From Pseudacidovorax sp. (lineage in GTDB: Bacteria; Pseudomonadota; Gammaproteobacteria; Burkholderiales; Burkholderiaceae_C): 64,000 bases of DNA. The notes under the pieces were generated by a model. It was not told where the DNA came from and ran no database searches. It saw only the letters and a list, made by a program, of their open reading frames with translations. The translations under genes and the position numbers were made by a program. Below are positions 39,417 to 48,508 of this stretch, piece by piece; the stretch's first letter is position 1, and each line of letters begins with the position of its first letter. The stretch lies in assembly GCF_017991995.1 (NCBI RefSeq), contig NZ_JAGOPN010000013.1, positions 124,001 to 188,000 on the forward strand, given 5' to 3'.

Positions 39417-39881
39417 ATGAACGAGACCGACTGGAACACGCCCCGCAATGGCGATTTCGTGCGCTATGTCGAGCAGTTGACGGCCGAGTCGCTGCAGCGT
39501 GTCCACGCGCGACAGGATCGACCTTCGGCAGCCGCAGCATCGGTGCCGCCCGGTACTGCGTCGCCGGGTGCGACTTCTTCGCCTGGCCCGCGCAGCGCGC
39601 CGGGCGACCTGTCGGCGCCACCAGGCGTGGCGGGCTGGGCCGCGGCGGGAATCGTGGGCCTTCTCGTGCTGTGGGCCATTGGCGCGCCTGTCGGCGTCCT
39701 TGTGCTGCTGGCAGCCCTCGGTGCCGCGGTGTTCAGGCGCTTTATCCGGCGCGGCGCTGCAGCGCCAGTTGCCCGCCAGTTGCTGGCCGGCCTTCGTCAA
39801 GGCCCCCAGAACGGCAAACCCCGACCTCCCGCCGGCGGCACTGCCGCACGGCCCAACCCTCGAAGACAGTCCTCCCCATGA
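39417..39881 (+). CDS. Small membrane protein of unknown function between coaBC and dut
   Basis: A 154-residue protein not assigned to any family. An acidic N-terminus ([23 protein letters not shown]) precedes a Pro/Ser/Ala-rich, probably disordered stretch. Two closely spaced hydrophobic helices follow ([16 protein letters not shown] and [15 protein letters not shown]), and a basic Arg/Pro-rich C-terminus completes it. The ATG at 39417 follows coaBC by 20 bp. The stop TGA overlaps the dut ATG (ATGA), which supports a real, translationally coupled gene. A location in the inner membrane with both ends inside is inferred. Confidence 0.78.
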   Translation: MNETDWNTPRNGDFVRYVEQLTAESLQRVHARQDRPSAAAASVPPGTASPGATSSPGPRSAPGDLSAPPGVAGWAAAGIVGLLVLWAIGAPVGVLVLLAALGAAVFRRFIRRGAAAPVARQLLAGLRQGPQNGKPRPPAGGTAARPNPRRQSSP

Positions 39882-40327
39882 AGATCGACGTGCGCGTGCT
39901 CGACGCGCGAATGGTCCAGCAACTGCCCACCTATGCCACGCCCGGAAGCGCCGGCCTGGACCTGCGTGCCTGCCTGGCAGAACCCCTGACCCTGGCGCCC
40001 GGCGCCTGCGAGCTCATCGGCACGGGGCTGGCCATCCACCTGGCCGATCCTGGCTTTGCGGCCTTGATCCTTCCCCGCTCGGGCCTCGGCCACAAGCACG
40101 GCATCGTGCTGGGCAACCTCGTCGGCCTGATCGACAGCGACTACCAGGGCGAGCTCAAGGTCAGCGCCTGGAACCGCAGCCAGACGCCGTTCGTCGTCGC
40201 GCCCATGGAGCGCCTGGCCCAACTGGTGATCGTGCCGGTGGTGCAGGCCCACTTCCGCGTCGTCGAGACCTTCGATGCCGACACCCAGCGTGGTGCCGGC
40301 GGTTACGGCTCCACCGGAAAGCTGTAA
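39878..40327 (+). CDS. dut: Deoxyuridine 5'-triphosphate nucleotidohydrolase
   Basis: Trimeric dUTPase that keeps uracil out of DNA and supplies dUMP for dTMP synthesis. The 149-residue product holds all five motifs: GSAGLDLRA (1), [10 protein letters not shown] (2), [15 protein letters not shown] (3), [10 protein letters not shown] (4) and the C-terminal arm [10 protein letters not shown] (5). The start overlaps the upstream gene's stop. coaBC and dut are likewise adjacent in Escherichia coli, without the membrane protein found here. Confidence 0.97.
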   Translation: MKIDVRVLDARMVQQLPTYATPGSAGLDLRACLAEPLTLAPGACELIGTGLAIHLADPGFAALILPRSGLGHKHGIVLGNLVGLIDSDYQGELKVSAWNRSQTPFVVAPMERLAQLVIVPVVQAHFRVVETFDADTQRGAGGYGSTGKL

Positions 40328-40490
40328 GCATCTCCCAGAAGTTGTTTCGGCTGTGAGCAAGGGTGCCTTCCAGAACCTTTGCCGCGCGTCCGCCTCCAAC
40401 CCCCGAGGTGGGCGGTCGCGCGCGACGCCGCATGGTGCGGCGGCGCAGTCGATCAGCCGAGGGCAGGCCCGCCTGTCGAGGATCCATACC

Positions 40491-41009
40491 ATGATTCACA
40501 ACAAGATTCGCTCCCTGGCCGTTCCGGCCGTTGCCCTGACCGCCGCCGCGCTGCTCGCCGGTTGCGTGACGCCGGTGCCGGTGTACCAGACCCGCTATCC
40601 CTATCAGCCCGCAGCGGCACCGGTGTACCCGGCGGCCCCTGCCTACAACCAGGCCGTGTATGTCGAAACCGGCATCGTCGCCAACATCGAGGTGTTGCGC
40701 AGCGAGACGCCGCCGGTGGCGCCTTCGGGCGGCGGCGCCGTGGTGGGCGGCCTGGTGGGTGGCGTACTGGGCAACCAGATCGGCCATGGTTCCGGCCGCG
40801 CGGCGGCCACCATGCTGGGCGTGGTGGGTGGCGCGCTGGCCGGCAACGCGGTCGAGGCACGCAATGGCGCCGGCCGCGTCTACGAAAGCTATCGCGTCTC
40901 CGTGCAGATGAGCAATGGCGGCTACCGCAGCTTCGATGTGCCCAGCCCCGGCGACCTGCGCATCGGCGACCGCGTGCGCATCGACGGCGGCCAGATCTCG
41001 CGCTACTGA
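40491..41009 (+). CDS. Glycine-zipper outer-membrane lipoprotein (SlyB-like)
   Basis: A 172-residue predicted lipoprotein whose signal peptide ends in LLAGC, giving Cys25. A Tyr/Pro-rich segment (YQTRYPYQPAAAPVYP) is followed by the glycine-zipper two-helix unit GGGAVVGGLVGGVLGNQIGHG and MLGVVGGALAGNAVEAR. A small C-terminal domain ends in DLRIGDRVRIDGGQISRY. The layout matches SlyB/Rickettsia 17-kDa-type proteins that stabilise the outer membrane. The 163-bp leader before it contains no clear promoter box. A strong bidirectional terminator follows. Confidence 0.9.
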   Translation: MIHNKIRSLAVPAVALTAAALLAGCVTPVPVYQTRYPYQPAAAPVYPAAPAYNQAVYVETGIVANIEVLRSETPPVAPSGGGAVVGGLVGGVLGNQIGHGSGRAAATMLGVVGGALAGNAVEARNGAGRVYESYRVSVQMSNGGYRSFDVPSPGDLRIGDRVRIDGGQISRY

Positions 41010-41021
41010 TCGCACCTGAAT

Positions 41022-41059
41022 GCACAAAGGCCGGCCCCTTCGGGCGCCGGCCTTTGTGC
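41022..41059. terminator. Bidirectional terminator between convergent genes
   Basis: A perfect 14-bp stem (41022-41035 with 41046-41059) has a loop that itself can pair CCC with GGG. A and T runs inside the arms (AAA/TTT) let it act in both directions, ending the lipoprotein gene at 40491 and the FKBP-type isomerase gene at 41099. Confidence 0.8.
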
Positions 41060-41098
41060 TTCATGGCACGCGTCGTCGCGACGCGGCAAATGGGGCGC

Positions 41099-41623
41099 TC
41101 AGTGCAGCGAGTCGCTGCCCGGCGCCATCGGCGCGAAGCGGAAGAAGCCGGTGCCGGCGGTACCGCGGCCGATCTCTTCTTCGGTCGCTTCGCGCACGGC
41201 ATTGACGGTCAGGTCCAGCCGCAGGGCGATGCCGGCCAGCGGATGGTTGCCGTCCAGCACAAGGTGCTCGGGGTAGATCTCGGCCACGGTGTAGAGCACG
41301 TTCTTCGGCATGTCCGGATTGACCCCGGAGGGCAGGGCGGCGCCGTCGAAGCTCATGCCTTCTTCCACTTCCTTCGGGAACAGCGCACGCGGCTCCAGGA
41401 AGAGCAGGTGCTCGTCGAAGTCGCCGAAGGCCTGTTCGGGCTCCAGGTGGAGTTGCACGCGGGCGCCGGGGCCGTGGCCCTGCAGCGCTGTCTCGATCGC
41501 ATCGAAGAGGTCGTCGCCGCCCACCAGGAATTCGACGGGCTCGGTGAGCACGTCCAGGGTTTCGCCAAGGGTGTCCTTGAGGGTCCAGGTCAGGGCGACC
41601 ACGCATTGGGGGGTGATTTCCAT
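41099..41623 (-). CDS. FKBP-type peptidyl-prolyl isomerase, SlyD-like
   Basis: A 174-residue protein of the SlyD/FKBP-with-insert-in-flap group. It starts with VVALTWTLKDTLGETLD. The usual EPVEFLVGGDDLFDAIETALQGHGPG segment, the EPEQAFGDFDEHL loop and the insert-in-flap chaperone part (VLDGNHPLAGIALRLDLTV) follow, where SlyD has GNHPLAG. The His/Cys-rich metal-binding tail of Escherichia coli SlyD is absent. ATG 41623 is preferred over an upstream ATG at 41653 because that frame would overlap the divergent cupin gene. It is expected to speed proline isomerisation in the cytoplasm. Confidence 0.92.
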   Translation of the reverse strand: MEITPQCVVALTWTLKDTLGETLDVLTEPVEFLVGGDDLFDAIETALQGHGPGARVQLHLEPEQAFGDFDEHLLFLEPRALFPKEVEEGMSFDGAALPSGVNPDMPKNVLYTVAEIYPEHLVLDGNHPLAGIALRLDLTVNAVREATEEEIGRGTAGTGFFRFAPMAPGSDSLH

Positions 41624-41640
41624 ATGAGAATTCTCCCACC

Positions 41641-42768
41641 ATGCCCCTGACACAACGATTGCCCCTGCTCGGAGGACTGAGCGCCGACACCTTCATGCGC
41701 CGCCACTGGCAGAAGAAACCCCTGCTGGTGCGCCAGGCGCTGCCGATGACCGTCCCACCGATGTCGCGCGCCCGCCTGTTCGAACTCGCTGGCGAGGAGG
41801 GCGTGGAATCCCGCCTGGTCACCCATGACACCCGCCAGGGCTGGCGCCTGCGCCACGGCCCCTTCGCCCGGCGCAGCCTGCCGCCGCTGGGCCGCCGCGA
41901 ATGGACGCTGCTGGTGCAAGGCGTCGACCTGCACGACGACGAGGTCCACGCGCTGCTGCAACCCTTCCGCTTCCTGCCCGAGGCACGGCTGGACGATGTG
42001 ATGATCAGCTATGCCAGCGATGGCGGGGGCGTCGGCCCGCACTTCGACAGCTACGACGTCTTCCTGCTGCAGGTGAGCGGACGCCGCCGCTGGTCCTGGG
42101 GCCGTCAGAAGGACCTGACGCTGCGCCCCGGCCCCCCTCTGAAGATCCTGGACCATTTCGAGCCCGAGGACACCCAGGTGCTCGAACCCGGCGACATGCT
42201 CTACCTGCCGCCGCGCTATGCCCATGACGGCGTCGCCGTGGGTGGCGACTGCATGACCTGCTCCGTGGGCCTGCGCGCGCCCGCGCAGACCGAACTGGCG
42301 TCCGACCTGCTCATGCGGCTGGGCGACATCGTCTCGGACGATGAAGCACCCGGCCGGCGCTATGCCGACCCCGGCCAACCGGCCTCCGAGTCGCCGGCCG
42401 CCATCCCCGAGGCGCTGCAGGCCTTTGCCCGCGACGCCGTCCAGAAGGCGCTGGCCCAGTCCACGCGCATCGACTGCGCGCTGGGCGAGTCCCTGACCGA
42501 GCCCAAGCCCAACGTCTGGTTCGATCCCGGCGAATGGCCGGAGCGCGTCGAGGCCGTGCGGCTCGACCGGCGCACCCGCATGCTCTACGACGTGCGCCAT
42601 GTCTTCATCAACGGCGAAAGCCTGCTGGCCGGCGGCCGCGACGCGGTGCTGATGCGCCGGTTGGCCGATCGCCGCGAACTGGGTTCGCGCGAGTTGGCGA
42701 AGGCCAGCGCCGAGGCCCTGGCCCTGCTGGGCGACTGGTGCGAAGCCGGGTGGGTGCATGCCCGATGA
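41641..42768 (+). CDS. Cupin-domain ribosomal oxygenase (YcfD/RoxA-like)
   Basis: A 375-residue JmjC-like Fe(II)/2-oxoglutarate oxygenase. Escherichia coli YcfD hydroxylates an Arg of ribosomal protein L16, and this protein shares its layout. It has the N-terminal FMRRHWQKKPLLVRQA block, the metal-binding H-x-D in GGGVGPHFDSYDVFLLQ, the second His in LYLPPRYAHDGVAVG, and a winged-helix-like C-terminal dimerisation region. The start codon lies 17 bp from the divergent FKBP gene start. It overlaps the next gene by 11 bp. Confidence 0.92.
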   Translation: MPLTQRLPLLGGLSADTFMRRHWQKKPLLVRQALPMTVPPMSRARLFELAGEEGVESRLVTHDTRQGWRLRHGPFARRSLPPLGRREWTLLVQGVDLHDDEVHALLQPFRFLPEARLDDVMISYASDGGGVGPHFDSYDVFLLQVSGRRRWSWGRQKDLTLRPGPPLKILDHFEPEDTQVLEPGDMLYLPPRYAHDGVAVGGDCMTCSVGLRAPAQTELASDLLMRLGDIVSDDEAPGRRYADPGQPASESPAAIPEALQAFARDAVQKALAQSTRIDCALGESLTEPKPNVWFDPGEWPERVEAVRLDRRTRMLYDVRHVFINGESLLAGGRDAVLMRRLADRRELGSRELAKASAEALALLGDWCEAGWVHAR

Positions 42769-43252
42769 GCTGAGGCTCAGCGCGGGCCCCTTCGACGGGC
42801 CCACGGTCTTCGCCGACCGGCTGCGCGAGGCCTTCGCCGCGGCGGCCGACCGCGCCTGGCCGGCTCTGTGGTGCGCCGACGCTCGGTTCGCCGACTGGCC
42901 GCTCGGGGAGGCCGCGGTCATCCAGGCGCTCCAGGCCTGGGCAGGCAGCGCCCGCCGCCTGCGCCTGGTGATGCGCGACGACCGCCTGCTGCGGGAGCGC
43001 CATCCGCGCTTCGTCGCCTGGCGCCAGCGCTGGGACCACATCATCGAGTGCCGGATCTGCGCCGACCGCGATGCCGCCGACCTGCCCAGCGGGCTGTGGA
43101 CGCCGGGCTGGACGGTCGAGCGGCACGACCCCGTGCTCAGCCGCGGCAGCAGCAGCGGTGCACAGGCGGCCGTCGAGTCGCTGCGGCATCGCATGGACGA
43201 TGCCTTCGCGCGGGGCCGTCCTGGTTTCCCGGCCTCCATCCTGGGCCTCTGA
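42758..43252 (+). CDS. Conserved hypothetical protein downstream of the cupin oxygenase
   Basis: A 164-residue cytoplasmic protein without a recognised motif. It starts inside the end of the oxygenase gene (11-bp overlap), so the two are almost surely co-translated. It is rich in Arg, Trp and Asp (LRLVMRDDRLLRERHPRFVAWRQRWDHIIECR), with a hydrophilic Ser-rich stretch near the C-terminus. The Trp/His/Arg-rich pattern resembles a DUF found behind ycfD-like genes in Burkholderiales, but I cannot name it. No signal peptide or membrane helix is present. Confidence 0.75.
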   Translation: MPDELRLSAGPFDGPTVFADRLREAFAAAADRAWPALWCADARFADWPLGEAAVIQALQAWAGSARRLRLVMRDDRLLRERHPRFVAWRQRWDHIIECRICADRDAADLPSGLWTPGWTVERHDPVLSRGSSSGAQAAVESLRHRMDDAFARGRPGFPASILGL

Positions 43253-43363
43253 ACCGCTTGCGGCGACGGGTGACGGCCTCCAGAGGCCGTCGGTTCAGGC
43301 GCGCGTCGGTCGGTCGGCGTGCGCGCCAGCGACACAGTCTGCTCACATTAAATGCGACATAAG

Positions 43364-43410
43364 TTGTAAATTGTTGATAAATGTAGACATGATTCGATTC
43401 AGCTGATCGA
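43364..43410 (+). promoter_or_regulatory. Candidate promoter with near-palindromic operator upstream of the EAL gene
   Basis: In an AT-richer patch of the 214-bp gap, TTGTAA (43364-43369) and CATGAT (43388-43393) are 18 bp apart, each 4/6 to consensus. Immediately after lies 43394-43410, a 17-base near-perfect inverted repeat (TCGAT-T-CAGCTGATCGA) that could be an operator. The coding start is at 43467. Confidence 0.4.
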
Positions 43411-43466
43411 AAGTGACGATCATCTGGATGACTCCCTGACGTCCTTCCGTTTCGCCTGTCCTTCCG

Positions 43467-44951
43467 ATGAAAGTCGCTGCCTTCGACGAGGTTTCGCTCG
43501 GCCTGATCGGATTGAGCCTGCTGGCCGCGCTCGTCGCGCTGCTGCTGATGATGCGGGAGCGCTGGAAGTCGGCGGGCATCCGGCGCGAGTTGCAGGCGGT
43601 CTCGCTACAGAAGCATGAGCTGGAGTGGGGCGACGCCCTGACGGGCCTGCGCAACCGCAAGGGGCTCGATGCTTCGCTCGACGATCTGGCGGGTGTCGGC
43701 TCTCACGGGGTCGTCGTGGTGCTGCTGGACCACTTCCGGCGCATGCGGCAGGCCTTTGGCCAGGAATTCGGCGACTTCATCGTCAAGCTCGCCGCCCAGC
43801 GCCTGTCGGGCTGCCTGCCGCCGGGCGCGACGGCCGCGCACCTGGAAGGGGGCGAGTTCGCGCTGGCGATCCCTGGCAACCGTGCCGACCTGCTCGAAGT
43901 GGCCGAGCTGGCGTTCGAGCAACTGGCGTTGCCGGTGCAGTCCGCCAAGGGTCAAGTGATCCTCGTCGCCTCGCTCGGTGTGGCCATGGCGGGCGCTCCA
44001 GAGGATCGCGGCCGGCTCATCGAATTCGCCTCTCTGGCCGCCGAACGTGCGGGCGCCGGGCTCAATGGCGAGGGCAAGGTCTGCGTCTACGACCCCGCCT
44101 TCGCCGAGGAGGCGCGGGCGCAGGCCTTCTTCGTGAACGACCTGCGCGCGGCGGTGGAGAACAAGGAGCTGCGCCTGCTCTTCCAGCCCAAGGTCGATGC
44201 CCAGTCCCTGCAGATCACCGCTGCCGAGGCGCTCCTGCGCTGGCAGCATCCGGTGCGCGGCAACGTGGCGCCGGCCGTGTTCGTGCCCATGGCGGAGTCC
44301 GCCGGCCTGATGGGCATGCTGGGCCGGTGGGTGATCGAGGAATCCTGCCGTGTGGCCGCGTCCTGGCGGGCGATGGGGCTGCGCATGCGCGTGGCGGTCA
44401 ACATCTCCGCACTGCAGATGCAGGAGGAAGACCTGGTCGACCACATCGCCCAGTGCCTGGAGCGCCACGGCCTGCAGCCCAACCGCTTCACCTGCGAGAT
44501 CACCGAATCGGTGGCCATGCAGCACACCGACACCGCCACCGCCACCTTCGAGCGCATGCGCTCGCTGGGCCTGCATGTCTCCATCGACGACTTCGGCACG
44601 GGCTATTCCAGCCTCGCCGCCCTGCGGCGCCTGCCCGCCTCGGAGTTGAAGGTGGACCGCGCCTTCGTGGCCGACCTCGAGCACAGCGAGGACGCGCGCT
44701 CCATCGCCGCGTCCATCGTCAGCCTGGGCAAGGCCCTGAACCTGAAGGTGGTGGCCGAGGGCGTGGAGACGCAGGGCCAGTGCGAGCTGCTGATGCTGAT
44801 GGGCTGCGACGAGCTTCAGGGCTTCCTGTTCTCGAAGCCGATCTCGGCCGAGGAAATGACCGGCATGATCAACAGCGGCAGCGCCGACGGGCCCGAATCC
44901 CTGCCGTTCAGCGAGTCGCTGTTCATGAGCACCCGGCTCTCCGGCCTGTGA
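43467..44951 (+). CDS. GGDEF/EAL protein with degenerate GGDEF, predicted c-di-GMP phosphodiesterase
   Basis: A 494-residue signalling protein. A short membrane helix (about 11-29) is followed by a GGDEF domain whose signature is degenerate (EGGEF at 127-131, lacking the metal-binding Asp), so cyclase activity is unlikely. The EAL domain keeps the catalytic set: E-A-L at 254-256, Asn312, Glu344, DDFGTGYSS with Asp374/Asp375, Lys395, Glu431 in AEGVET and Gln451. Phosphodiesterase activity, degrading c-di-GMP, is therefore expected. The degenerate GGDEF could serve as a GTP-binding regulator. It appears to be a single-gene unit with its own promoter region. Confidence 0.93.
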   Translation: MKVAAFDEVSLGLIGLSLLAALVALLLMMRERWKSAGIRRELQAVSLQKHELEWGDALTGLRNRKGLDASLDDLAGVGSHGVVVVLLDHFRRMRQAFGQEFGDFIVKLAAQRLSGCLPPGATAAHLEGGEFALAIPGNRADLLEVAELAFEQLALPVQSAKGQVILVASLGVAMAGAPEDRGRLIEFASLAAERAGAGLNGEGKVCVYDPAFAEEARAQAFFVNDLRAAVENKELRLLFQPKVDAQSLQITAAEALLRWQHPVRGNVAPAVFVPMAESAGLMGMLGRWVIEESCRVAASWRAMGLRMRVAVNISALQMQEEDLVDHIAQCLERHGLQPNRFTCEITESVAMQHTDTATATFERMRSLGLHVSIDDFGTGYSSLAALRRLPASELKVDRAFVADLEHSEDARSIAASIVSLGKALNLKVVAEGVETQGQCELLMLMGCDELQGFLFSKPISAEEMTGMINSGSADGPESLPFSESLFMSTRLSGL

Positions 44952-44996
44952 AGCGGTGCCCGCGGGCCGGAGGCGCGCGGTGGCGGTCCTGAAGGC

Positions 44997-45776
44997 TCAG
45001 GCGTCGAGCCAGGGCGAGCCCTCGGCGGCGTCGGCCGCCAGCATCTCGTGGGCGGCGGCGCCGAGTGCCTCGGCCATGGCCTGGCGCACCAGGTCCGGCC
45101 GGTTGTTCTGCTCCGACAGATGGGCCGCCACCACATGGCGCAGGCCGCCGTGGTTCACGGCCCGGGCGATCTCGGCCGCCGCGGTGTTGGACAGGTGCCC
45201 ATAGTTGCCCCCGACGCGGCGCTTGAGGAAGGGCGGATAGCGCGACTGCGACAGCAGCGCCACGTCGTGGTTGAACTCCAGCAGCAGGGCATCCACGCCG
45301 GCCAGCCGGGCCATGACGTGGGCGCTGGCATGGCCCAGGTCGGTCAGGACGGCGAGAGTGCGGGCACCGTCGGTGCAGCGCAGCTGCAGGGGCTCGCGGG
45401 CATCGTGGGGCACGGTGAAGGGCTGGACCTGCAATTCGCCCACCTCAATGGCCTCGCCATCGCGGGCCAAGTGCAGGCGCCCCGCATAGTCGGGGGCCCC
45501 AGTGGCGAGCCAGGTGCCTTCGCTCATCCAGACATCGATGCCTTCGCGCTGCGACAGCGCATGGGCGCAGCCGATGTGGTCGCCGTGCTCGTGCGTGATG
45601 AAGACGGCATCGATGTCGCGCGCCTGCAGGCCTTCGCGCGCCAGCCGCTGGTCGAGCTGGCGCAGGTTGAAGCCGCAGTCGATCAGCAGGCGCGAGGTGC
45701 GCGACTCGCTGCGCACCTCCACCAGCGTGCCGTTGCCGCTGCTGCCGCTGCCGAGGCTGCGAAAGCGCAGCGCCAC
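44997..45776 (-). CDS. MBL-fold metallo-hydrolase (YycJ-like)
   Basis: A 259-residue metallo-beta-lactamase-fold protein. The metal-binding motif is THEHGDHIG, with further ligand residues in VLTDLGHASAHV and FNHDVALL, and a late His in VVAAHLSEQNNRP. It starts FRSLGSGSSGNGTLVE, typical of the YycJ/WalJ group of 5'-exonuclease-like hydrolases. It lies 3 bp downstream of bamC on the same strand, in the dapA-bamC-MBL order common to Burkholderiales, so it is likely co-transcribed. Substrate unknown; the YycJ relation suggests nucleic-acid metabolism. Confidence 0.92.
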   Translation of the reverse strand: MALRFRSLGSGSSGNGTLVEVRSESRTSRLLIDCGFNLRQLDQRLAREGLQARDIDAVFITHEHGDHIGCAHALSQREGIDVWMSEGTWLATGAPDYAGRLHLARDGEAIEVGELQVQPFTVPHDAREPLQLRCTDGARTLAVLTDLGHASAHVMARLAGVDALLLEFNHDVALLSQSRYPPFLKRRVGGNYGHLSNTAAAEIARAVNHGGLRHVVAAHLSEQNNRPDLVRQAMAEALGAAAHEMLAADAAEGSPWLDA

Positions 45777-45779
45777 GCC

Positions 45780-46868
45780 TTACTTCAGGTCGTCGGCCAG
45801 CACGCGCACGATGCGCTGGGCGTTGTCCGACTTCTCCGGCGCACCGGCCTCGTTCAGCACCGTCACCGTGCTCTTGTCGCCTTCCGACTGCACGCGGATG
45901 CGGTACTTCATCGGCGCCTCGGTCTTGCTGTCGCGGCTGAATAGCTTGCCGAAGATGCCCGGTTCCTTGCGGTCGGGATTGGGCGTCACGTAGCGCACGT
46001 AGTAGACGCCGGCCGAGCGGTCGCGGTCTTCCACGGTGAAGCCCGTGCGGTCCAGCGAGAGGCCGACCCGGCGCCAGGCGCGGTCGAAGCCGTCGGCCAC
46101 CTGCAGCACCGGCTGCCCGTTGATGTTGCCGATGGTGGCGGCGCGGGCTTGGGGCGCAGCGGCCACGGAAGCGGCCGCGGCGCGCGACTGCTCCTGGGTC
46201 ACGCCGAGCTTGACCATCAGGCGGCGCAGGAATTCGGTCTCGAGTTCGGGGTCCACGGCACGCGGTTGCCAGACGGTCTGGTCCTGCCGCTGGTTGGTGT
46301 AGACCTCCTGCATGCCGCGGTGGCTGATGTAGATCTCCGTGCCCTTCGAGGTGCGCTCCATGCGGGTGCGGAAGCGGTCCAGCTCGCCGGTCGAGTAGAC
46401 GGAGTCGATCACCTTGCCCAGCATGGAGCGGATCGGATCCTGCGGCAGCTTGGCCCGGTTTTCGGCCCAGTCGGTTTCCATGATGCCAAGGTTGCGCTGT
46501 TCGCTGGTCAGCAGGAAGCCGTTCTCCATCCAGAAGTCGCGCACCGTGTCCCACAGCTGCTCGGGCGGGCGGTCGACCACGATCCAGCGCTCGTTGCCGG
46601 CGCGCTCCATGCGCACGTCGCCGATCTTGTCGACGGCCGTGGGAATGCCCGGGGCGTTGGCACGGCCCGCCTCATAGGCGTTGGCCGAGACGACGCCGCC
46701 GGGAATGGCGTAGCGGTTGTCGCGCGAGAGCTGGGTCAGGTCGGGCGGTACCTCCAGCGTGGGGGCCTTGCCGGCGCTCTTGTAGTCGATCTTGTCGGAC
46801 TCCAGCACGGAGCACGCGGCCAGACTGGTGGCCAGGGCCAGCACGGCGAATCGCAAAGGGGTGTTCAA
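45780..46868 (-). CDS. bamC: Outer-membrane protein assembly factor BamC
   Basis: Lipoprotein of the BAM complex that inserts beta-barrel proteins into the outer membrane. The 362-residue product begins NTPLRFAVLALATSLAACS with a lipobox LAAC and lipidated Cys. The unstructured BamA/D-binding segment follows (YKSAGKAPTLEVPPDLTQL), then two helix-grip domains. The start is TTG 46868, preceded by AAGGAAG; no ATG matches the signal peptide. It follows dapA by 118 bp, as in Escherichia coli where bamC follows dapA. Confidence 0.95.
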   Translation of the reverse strand: MNTPLRFAVLALATSLAACSVLESDKIDYKSAGKAPTLEVPPDLTQLSRDNRYAIPGGVVSANAYEAGRANAPGIPTAVDKIGDVRMERAGNERWIVVDRPPEQLWDTVRDFWMENGFLLTSEQRNLGIMETDWAENRAKLPQDPIRSMLGKVIDSVYSTGELDRFRTRMERTSKGTEIYISHRGMQEVYTNQRQDQTVWQPRAVDPELETEFLRRLMVKLGVTQEQSRAAAASVAAAPQARAATIGNINGQPVLQVADGFDRAWRRVGLSLDRTGFTVEDRDRSAGVYYVRYVTPNPDRKEPGIFGKLFSRDSKTEAPMKYRIRVQSEGDKSTVTVLNEAGAPEKSDNAQRIVRVLADDLK

Positions 46869-46986
46869 GTCGTCTTCCTTCGGCGAAGAGAGGGGGGTAA
46901 TCAGGCGGCCCGTCGAGGCGACGGCAGCTGCATGGGACAGATGGAGTGCCCGGGCGGCAAAAGGTTGCCGAATCTTGAGCTTTGTG

Positions 46987-47877
46987 TCAGCCGGACACCA
47001 GGCCGCATTGGCGCAGGGCATCTTCGACCGCGGCGTGCTGGGGGCCGGCCAGGGGCGTCAGCGGCAGGCGCAGGCCGGCTCCGATGCGGCCCATGCGCTG
47101 CAGCGCCCACTTGACGGGAATCGGGTTGGGCTCGACGAAGAGCGCCCGGTGCAGCGGCAGCAGCGACAGCTGGATCGCCATGGCCCGGCGCGCATCGCCC
47201 GAAATGGCCGCCGCGCACAGCTCGTGCATCTGGCGCGGCGCGACGTTGGCGGTGACGCTCACGTTGCCGTGGCCGCCGCAGAGCATCAGTGCCACGGCGG
47301 TCGGATCGTCGCCGGAATAGATGGAGAAGCCCTTGGGTGCCTCGCGGATCAGCCACTGCGCGCGTTCGATGTTGCCGGTGGCTTCCTTGATGCCGACGAT
47401 GCCGGGCACCTGGGCCAGGCGCAGCACCGTGTCGTGGGCCATATCCGCCACCGTGCGGCCGGGCACGTTGTACAGCACCATCGGCAGGTCGCCGACGGAC
47501 TCGGCGATGGCACGAAAGTGCTGGTACTGGCCTTCCTGCGTGGGCTTGTTGTAGTAGGGCACCACCTGCAGCTGCGAATCGGCGCCCACGCCCTTGGCGT
47601 AGCGGGCCAGTTCGATGGCTTCGCGGGTGGAATTGGCGCCACAGCCTGCCATCACCGGCACGCGGCCGGCGGCCTGCTCGACGGTGACGCGGATGATTTC
47701 GCAGTGCTCTTCGACGTCCACCGTGGGCGATTCGCCCGTGGTGCCGACCACGCCCAGGCAGTCGGTGCCCTCGGCGATGTGCCAGTCGATGAGCTTGCGA
47801 AGCGCGTCGTAGTCGACGCTACCGTCTTCATGCATCGGCGTGACGAGCGCGACGATGCTGCCAGTCAGTTGCTCCAA
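46987..47877 (-). CDS. dapA: 4-hydroxy-tetrahydrodipicolinate synthase
   Basis: Condenses pyruvate with aspartate semialdehyde in the lysine/meso-diaminopimelate pathway, supplying peptidoglycan. The 296-residue TIM barrel has the catalytic triad region GTTGESP with Thr46/Thr47, Tyr136 in VLYNVPGRT, and the Schiff-base Lys164 in GIKEATGN. The start is TTG 47877, because the family begins shortly before [13 protein letters not shown] and no ATG is available. The methyltransferase gene at 47915 is upstream in the same direction, separated by 37 bp. Confidence 0.97.
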   Translation of the reverse strand: MEQLTGSIVALVTPMHEDGSVDYDALRKLIDWHIAEGTDCLGVVGTTGESPTVDVEEHCEIIRVTVEQAAGRVPVMAGCGANSTREAIELARYAKGVGADSQLQVVPYYNKPTQEGQYQHFRAIAESVGDLPMVLYNVPGRTVADMAHDTVLRLAQVPGIVGIKEATGNIERAQWLIREAPKGFSIYSGDDPTAVALMLCGGHGNVSVTANVAPRQMHELCAAAISGDARRAMAIQLSLLPLHRALFVEPNPIPVKWALQRMGRIGAGLRLPLTPLAGPQHAAVEDALRQCGLVSG

Positions 47878-47914
47878 GGGACTCTCTTTGTCGGTGAACG
47901 CGGAACCGCGGATT

Positions 47915-48508
47915 CTAGCCAGCGACCTGGGAGGGACCGAGGCGATGTCGCGCAAGGGTTTCTTCGGGCCGGGGCCGGACGGCGGCAATGCGCTGGACGA
48001 AGCGCTCGGGCGAGGGCAGGAAGCCGTCTTCGTAGGCCACCACCCGCAGGCCGGCGCTGGCGGCGATCAGCTCGCCCGGCGTGAGCAAAAAGTCGGGCCG
48101 CGAAGGGCGCCCGACGGTCTCGTTGCCGGCGGCGAAGGTCTCGTACAGCAGCACGCCGCCGGGCGCCACGGCCGCCACGATGCGGGGCAGCAGCGGGCGC
48201 CAGAGGTAGTGGGTGACGACCACGGCGTCGAACTGGCGCCCCTCGAAGGGCCAGGGGCCGTCCTCGATGTCGGCCTGCACGATCTCGGCGCCGATCTGTG
48301 CCAGGGGCGCCAGGGCGGCGATGGCCGCCGGATCGCGGTCGACGCCGGTCAGTGCATGGCCCTGGCTCTGCAGCCAGAAGAGGTGCCGGCCCGCACCGCA
48401 GGCCACGTCGAGCACCCGTCCGCCCGCGGGAATGAGATGGGCCCAGCGCTGAACCCAGGGCGAGGGCGGTGCCAGGGGCTGCGGCGGCTGCGGGCCTGTC
48501 GTGCTCAT
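47915..48508 (-). CDS. Class I SAM-dependent methyltransferase (TehB-like)
   Basis: A 197-residue Rossmann-fold methyltransferase. Motif I is [15 protein letters not shown], motif [12 protein letters not shown], followed by [12 protein letters not shown] and [16 protein letters not shown] (motif IV region). It lacks extra domains, so the acceptor cannot be predicted. The TehB-like group includes tellurite- and thiol-methylating enzymes. The ATG overlaps the stop of a 49-residue membrane protein gene (ATGA), which in turn overlaps an MFS transporter gene. The three are probably one translational unit and may act on the same compound. Confidence 0.9.
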   Translation of the reverse strand: MSTTGPQPPQPLAPPSPWVQRWAHLIPAGGRVLDVACGAGRHLFWLQSQGHALTGVDRDPAAIAALAPLAQIGAEIVQADIEDGPWPFEGRQFDAVVVTHYLWRPLLPRIVAAVAPGGVLLYETFAAGNETVGRPSRPDFLLTPGELIAASAGLRVVAYEDGFLPSPERFVQRIAAVRPRPEETLARHRLGPSQVAG

